Source: Lentisphaeria bacterium (GTDB lineage: Bacteria; Verrucomicrobiota; Lentisphaeria; Victivallales; Victivallaceae). Taken from it: 64,000 nt of DNA. The stretch lies in the NCBI GenBank assembly GCA_017457105.1, contig JAFTIA010000064.1, forward strand, positions 1 through 64,000, written 5' to 3'. Positions 7,446-15,105 of the stretch are shown in pieces. How positions within the stretch are numbered: the stretch's first letter is position 1; each line of letters starts with the position of its first letter. Made by a program: the position numbers and the translations under genes. The notes below the pieces were generated by a model. That model saw nothing but the letters and a program-made list of their open reading frames with translations. It was not told where the DNA came from and did no database searches.

Positions 7446-8685
7446 TTTTGTCATTCTTTGCCTCCTGCTGGCCGGTTTTATCTGTTCCGGAATGCCGATG
7501 GGGGAAAACTTTGCAGCAAAAGCCCTGGATGAAGTCTGGCAGGAAGTGGCTCGCAATCATTACCGGAAAGATTTCGATTCCGCATACCGGAAAAGCGTGT
7601 ACGAAAAGTTCCGTCCGGTCATTTTGAAGTCTGAAGATATTCCGGCATTGACGGAAAATCTGAATAAAATGCTGGATGCTGTCGGCGACAGTCATTTGCG
7701 GGTTTTCGGTCCGGATAACGGCCCGGATAAATCCATCCGTCCTGTGGAAAATCCGGGGGCTGTAAATTCTCCGGCAGATCCGGGTTTTTCTCTCCTCACC
7801 TGCGGAAAGGAACTGCAGGTCCGGCATGTCCGGCCCGGCTCTGCAGCGGCAAAAGAAAATGTCTGCCCCGGCGATGTACTTTTGGCAGTAGAGGGCTGGC
7901 AGGTAAAACAAACACAGGAAGATGTGTCCCCCATGGTGTTGATGGCAACATCTTTGCTGGAACGGGGCGGTGTGGGCAGTATATGTGAAGTGCAGATGCG
8001 GGGAAGAGACGGCAAAATCCGTCATTTACGGTTGAAACGCAGTGACAATGGCGGGATTTTTTTTCAGACAGCAGCTCTGCCGCGCATGGTATTGCGGTAC
8101 GAAACCCGGATGCTGAATGAAAAAACAGGGTATTTGCGCTTCAATATTTTTGCGCCGGATGTGGTACGGAAATTCCGTAAGGATCGTCGTTACGGCATTT
8201 TCAAAAATGCGGAAAATATTATTGTAGATTTGCGGGGCAACCCCGGCGGGATCCTGTTGACTGCCGAATGGCTTGGGGCGTGGTGCTTCCCTGTCAAAGT
8301 GCCGATGGGGACATTGATCGTGGACGGGGTAAAGCTGACGCCGGTTTCTGAACCGCAAAAGGACTGCTTTAACAAGCATGTGATCGTGCTGACAGACGGA
8401 GATTCCGCCAGTACCAGCGAAATTTTTGCTGCGGCCGTGCAGGACAGTAAAACCGGCATCGTTATCGGCAGCCGTACAGCGGGCAAGTGTTTACCGTCAC
8501 TGTTTCTGACTTTGCCGAGCGGCTTACGGATCCAGACGGTTTCCGGAGATGCCCGCCGTGCATCCGGAAAAAGTCTTGAAAAAATCGGGGTAACTCCGGA
8601 TATTTGGGTGGACAACGGGTTTGAAAACGGACAGGACAAGGTGCTTGCTAAAGCACTCTCTGTACTTGCAGAAAAAGGAAATTAA
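7432..8685 (+). CDS. S41-family periplasmic protease
   Basis: A 417-residue exported peptidase with a signal peptide (about residues 1-20), an N-terminal helical domain, a PDZ-like region around 115-200 (VRPGSAAAKENVCPGDVLL) and an S41 core with INIVDLRGNPGG-type sequence (IIVDLRGNPGGILL), DGDSASTSE (nucleophilic Ser) and TAGK (general-base Lys). The start at 7432 is chosen because GGAG lies 11 bases before it and the signal peptide begins there; it overlaps the previous gene by 14 bases. It is shorter than the Prc at 838-2988 and lacks its long N- and C-terminal domains. Link to the lipid transport genes suggests envelope maintenance. Confidence 0.88.
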   Translation: MKKSNFVILCLLLAGFICSGMPMGENFAAKALDEVWQEVARNHYRKDFDSAYRKSVYEKFRPVILKSEDIPALTENLNKMLDAVGDSHLRVFGPDNGPDKSIRPVENPGAVNSPADPGFSLLTCGKELQVRHVRPGSAAAKENVCPGDVLLAVEGWQVKQTQEDVSPMVLMATSLLERGGVGSICEVQMRGRDGKIRHLRLKRSDNGGIFFQTAALPRMVLRYETRMLNEKTGYLRFNIFAPDVVRKFRKDRRYGIFKNAENIIVDLRGNPGGILLTAEWLGAWCFPVKVPMGTLIVDGVKLTPVSEPQKDCFNKHVIVLTDGDSASTSEIFAAAVQDSKTGIVIGSRTAGKCLPSLFLTLPSGLRIQTVSGDARRASGKSLEKIGVTPDIWVDNGFENGQDKVLAKALSVLAEKGN

Positions 8686-8687
8686 AA

Positions 8688-9650
8688 ATGGATAGACCTT
8701 TAAAGATATATTTTCTGGGGTCGGGCGAAATCGGGCTGCCTGTTTTGCGGACGATCGCTCATGCTCCGGAGATCGAACTTGTGGGCATCGGCTCCCAGCC
8801 GGACCGTCCGGGGAAACGGGGAAAAAACCTGATCCCCACCCCCATTACGCAGGAAGCGGCAGTTCTGGGATATGCTGCAGATCGTCCGGCCTCAGTCAAC
8901 GATCCTGATTTTTTGCAAAAACTGCGTAATCTGGCACCGGATATAGTGCTGGTGATCGCTTACGGTCAGCTATTGAAAGCAGAAATCCTTGCTCTGCCCC
9001 GGTTCGGGTGCATCAATGTCCACGCTTCTCTGCTGCCGAAATACCGGGGAGCCTCCCCCATCCAGTCCGTGATTCTGGCAGGGGAAAAGGAAACCGGAGT
9101 ATGTTTTATGGAAATGGCCGCCGGGCTGGATACCGGGGCAGTCTATGCGTGCGAAAGACTGCCTTTGGTCGGCACGGAACGCGCTGATCTTCTGGAATCG
9201 GCGCTTGGGGAACTGGCGGCAAAGTCGGCGGTGGAAATTTTGTGCGGCATCGCTGACGGGCGTCTGGTCAAGCAGGAACAGGATCACGGATGTGCGACCG
9301 TGTGCCGGAAGATCTGCAAAGACTATGGTTTTATGGATTTCCGCCGTCCGGCGGCGGAGCTGTACGCTCAAATCCGGGCCTATTACCCCTGGCCGGGAGC
9401 GTATTTTGAATTGGAACTGCCGGAAAAAGAAGTCCGGATCACGGTATGCGATGCAGCAGTTGTGCCGGGATCCGGAGAACCGGGAAGCATCCTTTCCTGC
9501 GACAAGCGTGGATGGGTGATCATGTGTCAGGATGCGGCTTTATCGCTGAAAAGCGTATCCATTCCCGGAAAAAGAGTGATGCCCGTGACCGATTTTCTCA
9601 ACGGACTGCGGGGCGCATCCATGCGTATAAAAATGAAAGACAACGGATGA
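8688..9650 (+). CDS. fmt: Methionyl-tRNA formyltransferase
   Basis: A 320-residue cytoplasmic enzyme that formylates initiator Met-tRNA with 10-formyl-tetrahydrofolate. The N-terminal Rossmann-like domain begins IYFLGSGEIGLPVL; the catalytic signature is INVHASLLPKYRGASPIQ with the Asn-His pair, and GLDTGAVY follows. The C-terminal domain (about 210-310) carries AELYAQIRAYYPWPGAYF. It starts 2 bases after the S41 gene and overlaps the RNase gene by 4 bases (ATGA). def is not adjacent. Confidence 0.95.
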   Translation: MDRPLKIYFLGSGEIGLPVLRTIAHAPEIELVGIGSQPDRPGKRGKNLIPTPITQEAAVLGYAADRPASVNDPDFLQKLRNLAPDIVLVIAYGQLLKAEILALPRFGCINVHASLLPKYRGASPIQSVILAGEKETGVCFMEMAAGLDTGAVYACERLPLVGTERADLLESALGELAAKSAVEILCGIADGRLVKQEQDHGCATVCRKICKDYGFMDFRRPAAELYAQIRAYYPWPGAYFELELPEKEVRITVCDAAVVPGSGEPGSILSCDKRGWVIMCQDAALSLKSVSIPGKRVMPVTDFLNGLRGASMRIKMKDNG

Positions 9651-11257
9651 AAAAAGATCATACCAAACAAATCATCCTCAACTGCGAAAAGCTGGAGACC
9701 CGGTTCGCCCTGTTGAGTGATGGAGCCCTGGAGGAATACCGCATTGAACGGAAGGATTCCGGGCCGAAAGTAGGCTCCATCTATCTTGGCAAAATTGTGA
9801 ATCTGGAAACTTCTCTTCAGGCAGCATTTGTGGATATCGGGGCAGAGAAGCATGCTTTTCTGCATTTTCATGACATGATCCCGGAAAGTTTCCGGGGGAA
9901 TGAGGAAGAAGCCACCATTGCAGTGGAAAAAACCAGCCGTTCCAGCCGGAAAAAGAAATCCGGCTCCCGCTCCAGCGAACTGGAAAAACTGGAAACCGCA
10001 CGGCGGCGGGGTAAATTTACGGCGGCAGAAATCCCGGAATTTTTCAAGCCGGGGATGGAGATCCTTGTGCAGGTGGAAAAATCTCCCATCAGCACCAAGG
10101 GGGCAAGAGTTACAGCGAACATCTCTATTGCGGGGCGTTATCTGGTGTTGATGCCCTACTCGGATCATATCGGGCTTTCCAGCCGGATCGATAACGAAAC
10201 GGAGCGGACAAGGCTGAAAAAGATTCTTGGCGAACTGGATCTTCCGGAAGGAATGGGGTTGATCTGCCGGACCGTGGGAGAAGGCAGAAAAAGTGTTTTC
10301 TTCAAGCGGGATCTTGATTTGCTTCTGGATTCCTGGAATACGCTGGAAAAAGAGGTGGATTCCGGGAAAGCCCCCTGTCTTGTGTATGAAGAACCGGATT
10401 TGCTCTCCCGTTCCGTCCGGGATTTTATGACCGAGGAGATCGGAGATATTATTGTTGACGACAAGGATCAGTACAAAAAGATCCACGCCACCGTCAAAGC
10501 CTTCGGCGGCCGTGCCATGGCATCCCGGGTGCAGTGCTACAAAAAGCCGGAACCCATTTTTGAGCATTTCAAAATCAATGAGCAGCTTCAGGAAGTTTAC
10601 CGGCGGGAAGTTCGTCTTCCCAGCGGAGGCTGGCTCTGCATTGAAGAAACAGAGGCCTTGATCGCTATTGATGTCAATACCGGCAAAGGCCGCCGTACCG
10701 ATGATCAGCCGGAATTGATCCTCAAAACCAATCTGGAAGCCGTCACCGAAATCGCCCGGCAGCTCCGTTTGCGGAATGTGGGCGGGCTGGTCGTTCTGGA
10801 TTTGATCGATATGCGCAGTGCCCGTGACCGGGATGAAGTTTATAAAACCATGAAAAAGCTGGTCAAAGACGACCGGGCAAAGACGAAAGTCCTGCCCATC
10901 AGCAAATTCGGGCTTATGGAAATGACCCGTCAGCGGGAGGAGGAAAGTATTCTGGATAAAGTGTACGATCCCTGCCCCTACTGTAACGGCACCGGTCTGG
11001 TGAAGTCCCCCATGACGGTCAGCGTGGAAATTCAGAGAAGTCTGAATGCCATTTTCAAAAACCGCCGTTTCCGTGATGTGCCGGTACGGGTCATCATCCA
11101 CCCGGATGTGCTGGCGCGGCTGCGGAATGATGACGCTGCATTGCTGGACGAATTGGAACAGAAATATGGACACGCCCTATCCTTCCGGGCGGATCCGACC
11201 ATTCATTGCGAGGAATTCCGGCTCATCGATCCGGATACCGGAGCAGAAATCAAGTAA
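9647..11257 (+). CDS. rng: Ribonuclease E/G (RNase G-like)
   Basis: A 536-residue endoribonuclease of the RNase E/G family, for rRNA maturation and mRNA decay. The S1 domain is near the start (VGSIYLGKIVNLETSLQAAFVDIG), with a charged insertion at about residues 85-130. Catalytic acidic residues appear in AIDVNTGKG (about residue 341) and VLDLIDMR (about 385). The zinc-link motif CPYCNGTG follows at about 443. There is no long disordered scaffold, so it corresponds to RNase G or a minimal RNase E. The start ATG at 9647 overlaps the fmt stop; the longer reading frame upstream of it runs through fmt and is not used. Confidence 0.93.
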   Translation: MKKDHTKQIILNCEKLETRFALLSDGALEEYRIERKDSGPKVGSIYLGKIVNLETSLQAAFVDIGAEKHAFLHFHDMIPESFRGNEEEATIAVEKTSRSSRKKKSGSRSSELEKLETARRRGKFTAAEIPEFFKPGMEILVQVEKSPISTKGARVTANISIAGRYLVLMPYSDHIGLSSRIDNETERTRLKKILGELDLPEGMGLICRTVGEGRKSVFFKRDLDLLLDSWNTLEKEVDSGKAPCLVYEEPDLLSRSVRDFMTEEIGDIIVDDKDQYKKIHATVKAFGGRAMASRVQCYKKPEPIFEHFKINEQLQEVYRREVRLPSGGWLCIEETEALIAIDVNTGKGRRTDDQPELILKTNLEAVTEIARQLRLRNVGGLVVLDLIDMRSARDRDEVYKTMKKLVKDDRAKTKVLPISKFGLMEMTRQREEESILDKVYDPCPYCNGTGLVKSPMTVSVEIQRSLNAIFKNRRFRDVPVRVIIHPDVLARLRNDDAALLDELEQKYGHALSFRADPTIHCEEFRLIDPDTGAEIK

Positions 11258-11269
11258 AGGGAGGGATTT

Positions 11270-12649
11270 ATGACGAAGCCGGAAATCTTAATCGCAGACG
11301 ATGAACTGCATACCAGGGAAGCACTTATGCGCTATCTCCGGGGGCGTTTTTCGGTAACGGCCGCCGAAGACGGTGCTGAAGCCATTGCTTTTTTGCAGAA
11401 CCGGGATTTTGACCTGGTTTTGACGGATCTTCGGATGCCCGGAGCGGACGGGATGGGGGTGCTGGAAGCGGCATTGAGTAAAGCCGTCAAGCCGGAATGT
11501 ATCGTGTTTTCGGCCTACGGCTCCATCGAAAGTGCCGTGGCGGCAGTAAAAGCAGGGGCCTATGACTTTGTACCGAAACCGGTCCGTTTTGACAAATTGG
11601 ATGAAGTGATTGCTGGAGCCCTTGCAAGACGGGGTGCGGAAAAGGAAGAGAAAAAGGAAAAGTCGTTGAGTTCCTCCGGGGAAATCGTGGTGGGAAACTC
11701 TCCTGCCATGCAGAAAGTAGCGGAGCTTGTCAGAACCGCCGCCCCCAGCAGGATCAATATGCTTCTTACCGGAGAAAGCGGCACGGGGAAAGAAGTGATC
11801 GCCAGAGCGATCCACGATGCCAGCGGCCGCAAAGGATTGTTTGTCCCGGTCCATTGTGCGGCACTGCCGGCAACCTTGCTTGAAAGTGAACTTTTCGGCT
11901 ACGAAAAAGGGGCTTTTACCGGGGCAACGGAGCGGCACCGGGGGCGTTTTGAACTTGCCAGCGGGGGAACGATTTTTCTGGATGAGATCGGCGAAATCGA
12001 TCCCTCCATTCAAGTAAAACTCCTGCGGGTGCTGGAGACCCGGACGATCGAACGCATTGGGGGCTCGGAAGAGATCCAGTGCGATACCCGCCTTGTCAGT
12101 GCCACCAACCGGGATCTGGCGGCAATGGTCAGAGAAGGAACATTCCGGGAAGATCTTTTTTACCGTTTGGAAGGGGTGACGATCCAGATGCCGCCGCTCC
12201 GGGAAAGAAAAGACGATATTGCGCCTCTCGCGACCCGTTTTCTCCAGCAGGCGGCTCGGGAAAATGAGCGGAACGTTACCGGGATCGACCGCGAAGCAAT
12301 GGCTCTTCTGGAAGGGTATCCGTGGCCCGGCAATATCCGGGAACTGCGGCATACCATTGAACGGATGGTCGTACTTGCCAAAGGTGAAATCCTTACGGCG
12401 GAAGATGTGCCGGACAACATCCAAAACGGCATCCCTGCCACCACACGGAAACCGGAACAAACAACCGGAGCCGGGCAAGAAGCTGCTCCGGCAGCATCCG
12501 GAACGCTGAATGACAATGAACGGAAGTTGATCGAAGAAGCCTTGCAGCGTTGCGGAGGCAACCGCACCAGGGCGGCTCAAATGCTGGGCATCAGCCGCCG
12601 GACACTGCACAGGCGTTTGCAGGAATACGCATTATCTTCTGAAGAATAA
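11270..12649 (+). CDS. Sigma-54-dependent response regulator (NtrC family)
   Basis: A 459-residue three-domain activator. The receiver (1-115) has the acidic pair D10-D11, phospho-acceptor D53 (TDLRMP) and K103. The AAA+ domain (about 140-370) has Walker A GESGTGKE at 168, the sigma-54 loop GAFTGA at 214 and Walker B GGTIFLDE at 232. The C-terminus (about 415-455) has a Fis-type helix-turn-helix (NRTRAAQMLGISRRTLHRRL). It is preceded by a strong GGGAGG. No histidine kinase lies nearby, so its signal and targets cannot be read here. Its end is followed by a clear terminator. Confidence 0.95.
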   Translation: MTKPEILIADDELHTREALMRYLRGRFSVTAAEDGAEAIAFLQNRDFDLVLTDLRMPGADGMGVLEAALSKAVKPECIVFSAYGSIESAVAAVKAGAYDFVPKPVRFDKLDEVIAGALARRGAEKEEKKEKSLSSSGEIVVGNSPAMQKVAELVRTAAPSRINMLLTGESGTGKEVIARAIHDASGRKGLFVPVHCAALPATLLESELFGYEKGAFTGATERHRGRFELASGGTIFLDEIGEIDPSIQVKLLRVLETRTIERIGGSEEIQCDTRLVSATNRDLAAMVREGTFREDLFYRLEGVTIQMPPLRERKDDIAPLATRFLQQAARENERNVTGIDREAMALLEGYPWPGNIRELRHTIERMVVLAKGEILTAEDVPDNIQNGIPATTRKPEQTTGAGQEAAPAASGTLNDNERKLIEEALQRCGGNRTRAAQMLGISRRTLHRRLQEYALSSEE

Positions 12650-12666
12650 AATAATCAGAAGTCCCA

Positions 12667-12700
12667 AACGCACTCCGCACCACGGCAGAGTGCGTTTTTT
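12667..12700 (+). terminator. Rho-independent terminator after the NtrC-type gene
   Basis: AACGCACTC (12667-12675) pairs with GAGTGCGTT (12688-12696), followed by a T run. It lies between convergent genes and may also stop the GH2 transcript coming from the other side, although the T tract in that direction is short. Confidence 0.88.
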
Positions 12701-12713
12701 TGTATTCCATAAA

Positions 12714-14981
12714 CTATTTTGCAACCAAATCCACAAAAGCGGACCGGACATTTTCCCCGGTAACAGAAACCCGGATTGTCCCGGCTTCATCACAGCTCTG
12801 AATGATGGCAAGCAGTGATCCGCTGAATGTGAACATTTCCCGTGAACTTTCTTTTTCATGACTTGCGGGATCGCCGGAGCAAAGCCCCTTCAACTTTCCA
12901 CAACCGGTCACTTCCACACGGAGTTTCTCTCTGCCGTCCGGGACAAATGTGCCATTTTTATCCAGAAGATCGATGCGGATAAAACTCAAATCCTCCCCGT
13001 CGGCTTTCAATACATTCCTGTCAGCATCCAGTTTCAGGTGTTCCGCCTTTTCCGGTGTCCGCAAAACCTGACGGCAAACTTCCACTCCGCCATTTTTCCC
13101 GATTGCCACGACCTCCCCTTTTTCAAACGGGACCTGCCAGTTGAGATAAGGGAAACTGCTTCCTCTCTGCAGATAGTTCTGCAGTCCCGGAACAGCTTTC
13201 CCGTTGATGAAAAGTTCCACCGATTCACAGTTGGAAAAACAGCAGACTTCCACCTTTTTTCCTTCCGGAACAGCATGGTTCCACGGCGGGAACAAATGCA
13301 GTACCGGCGAATCGGACCACATTTTTTTGTAGTAAAAATAAGCATCTTTGGGGAACCTGCATAAATCCAATACGCCGAATTGACTTGTTACCACAGGCCA
13401 GCGGCATGTTTCGCCCCGGTACTCAATAGCGGACCACATCAGCCCGCCCGCAAGGTGTTTGCGAGGTTCGATATGGGACCATTCCCGTATATGGGAATTG
13501 ATCAATTCCTGTTCCGTCACCCGGCAGCCGTCACAGGGGAAAACTCTGCCGTCCCCAAGAGTTTCCATGGCATCGCCTTTTTCTTCCGCCTGATAGATCC
13601 CCCGGGCTCCACGGCCGGAAGAAAATTCGCTGATGACCATACAGCGGCGGGGATATTCCCGATGATCCCGGTCATCGATCCCAATGCCGCCGCCATTGTA
13701 GCCCACCACATCCGTCACCATGGCAAAACCATTCAAATTGGCATCGGCATTGGCCTCCAGACCGACCGCCGTCGGGCGGAAGGGATCAAGACTTTTTGCC
13801 AGATCATGAAGCTGCTGCAAGTGATTTGTCATCGTTCTATCCCCATCGCTGGAACCCGCCGTATTGGCAAGCCCCCAGAGAATGATGGACGGGTGATTGC
13901 GGTCCCGGCGGATAAGAGAAGTCAAATCTTCTTTTGCTCCGAAATCCGTCAGCAGATTGCGGGTTTCCGCCCATAAAAGCATCCCGAGGCGGTCGCACGC
14001 CTCCATCAGTGCCGGCGCGGCTGGATTATGTGCGGAACGGATGATATTGCACCCCATATTTTTGAGGACTTCCACATTTTTTTCGTGGGCACGATCCGGA
14101 AGAGCCGTCCCAAGCCCGCCGAAATCGTGGTGGATATTGCCGCCCCGCAGCTGCAAATGACGGCCATTCAGGAAAAATCCTTCGTCCGGGGTAAAATAAA
14201 ATTCCCGGATACCGAAAGAAACACATTCCGTTTCACTGCCGGAAGGCGTGGTCAGAGTAACTTGAGCCGTATAAAGATGAGGAGTATCCACATCCCAGCG
14301 CATGATTTTTTCAAGCAGAAATTCAACTTTGTTCGTGCCATTTTGCAAAGGAATGATTTGCTCTGCCGCCACCTTCCCAGCTGGATCGGAAATAGAGATT
14401 TTCATATTTCCAACACCCTTTGAACCTGCCGTATCCACAGCGCAAACGATCTTTGCCTGATCGCCCCGGATCTCCGGAGTTGTGATACCTATCCCCCACG
14501 GCTCAATGTAACACTCCGGCTTGATGATCAAATGGATATGCCGGTAGATCCCGGCGCCTTCGTACCACCACCCCTGCATCCGCTCTGCGGAAACATTCAT
14601 GGCAATTTCCACAGCATTTTTTCCGGCGGCAAAACGGGTAATGTCATATACTTTCCCGGTATATCCGGAATCATTTTTCCCCGCCTTTTCGCCATTGACC
14701 CAAAGAACGCTTTCGCCAAAAACACCTTCTGTTTCCAGAAAAACTTTCTGATTTTGATAGATTTGCGGAATATCCAACGTTTTGCGGTATTCGCCGGTCC
14801 CACGGGGGAGATAGGAATCATGCCGGAACACCAGCCGGCGTTCCGGATCGACCCAGTCCTGATAGCCCGATTCTTCAAAATCCGCCTCAATGGCCCAGTC
14901 ATGCGGCAAATCAAGCTGCCGCCAATCGTCTTCAATATCCGTCCGCCGGAATTCCCAGCTGCGATCTATTTTTATTTTCAT
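12714..14981 (-). CDS. Glycoside hydrolase family 2 protein, acid/base residue apparently missing
   Basis: A 755-residue protein with the GH2 layout: sugar-binding jelly roll (1-165), Ig-like domain (about 170-270), TIM barrel (about 275-570) and C-terminal beta domains. Beta-galactosidase-type phrases are clear: LRGGNIHHDFGGLG, NMGCNIIRSAHNPA, NHPSIILWGLAN and VISEFSSG. The usual acid/base motif is W-[SG]-[LI]-G-N-E; here it reads WGLANTAG, with Thr (codon ACG) where Glu belongs. The nucleophile-region Glu in VISEFSSG is kept. No signal peptide is evident. It is divergent from the heparinase-like gene and shares its regulatory region. It could be an inactive, binding or altered-mechanism GH2. 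Confidence 0.88.
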   Translation of the reverse strand: MKIKIDRSWEFRRTDIEDDWRQLDLPHDWAIEADFEESGYQDWVDPERRLVFRHDSYLPRGTGEYRKTLDIPQIYQNQKVFLETEGVFGESVLWVNGEKAGKNDSGYTGKVYDITRFAAGKNAVEIAMNVSAERMQGWWYEGAGIYRHIHLIIKPECYIEPWGIGITTPEIRGDQAKIVCAVDTAGSKGVGNMKISISDPAGKVAAEQIIPLQNGTNKVEFLLEKIMRWDVDTPHLYTAQVTLTTPSGSETECVSFGIREFYFTPDEGFFLNGRHLQLRGGNIHHDFGGLGTALPDRAHEKNVEVLKNMGCNIIRSAHNPAAPALMEACDRLGMLLWAETRNLLTDFGAKEDLTSLIRRDRNHPSIILWGLANTAGSSDGDRTMTNHLQQLHDLAKSLDPFRPTAVGLEANADANLNGFAMVTDVVGYNGGGIGIDDRDHREYPRRCMVISEFSSGRGARGIYQAEEKGDAMETLGDGRVFPCDGCRVTEQELINSHIREWSHIEPRKHLAGGLMWSAIEYRGETCRWPVVTSQFGVLDLCRFPKDAYFYYKKMWSDSPVLHLFPPWNHAVPEGKKVEVCCFSNCESVELFINGKAVPGLQNYLQRGSSFPYLNWQVPFEKGEVVAIGKNGGVEVCRQVLRTPEKAEHLKLDADRNVLKADGEDLSFIRIDLLDKNGTFVPDGREKLRVEVTGCGKLKGLCSGDPASHEKESSREMFTFSGSLLAIIQSCDEAGTIRVSVTGENVRSAFVDLVAK

Positions 14982-15006
14982 ATTTCAATCCCGCTTTTTT
15001 TTCCGT

Positions 15007-15034
15007 AAAATAGCATTGATTCGCATGTTTTCAA
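15007..15034 (-). promoter_or_regulatory. Promoter of the GH2 gene
   Basis: On the minus strand: TTGAAA, 16 bases, TATTTT with TGC before the -10. The -35 lies inside the shared motif at 15028-15041, so a protein bound there would block it. Confidence 0.6.
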
Positions 15035-15041
15035 TCATTAG
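15028..15041. promoter_or_regulatory. Candidate LacI-family operator, copy 1
   Basis: TTTTCAATCATTAG matches 13 of 14 bases with TTTTCAATCGTTAG in the lacI promoter at 18059-18072. It lies between the divergent GH2 and lyase promoters, where one bound repressor could control both. Confidence 0.55.
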
Positions 15042-15044
15042 GTC

Positions 15045-15073
15045 TTGACTTTCCGGCGCATTTGCTGTATTTT
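15045..15073 (+). promoter_or_regulatory. Promoter of the heparinase-like gene
   Basis: TTGACT, 17 bases, TATTTT, ending about 32 bases before the GTG start at 15106. Confidence 0.65.
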
Positions 15074-15105
15074 TCTATGATTTTATGCAAAGAAAGGAGT
15101 ACTCT

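Noticed and set aside
9527-11173. Minus-strand reading frame of 548 codons over the RNase E/G gene
   Set aside because: Antisense shadow: the plus-strand gene has all RNase E/G motifs. Long shadows are common here because of GC-rich codon use.
15085-15105. ATG at 15085 as the start of the heparinase-like gene
   Set aside because: The Shine-Dalgarno AAAGGAG would be inside the gene; GTG at 15106 lies 6 bases after it and begins a normal signal peptide.
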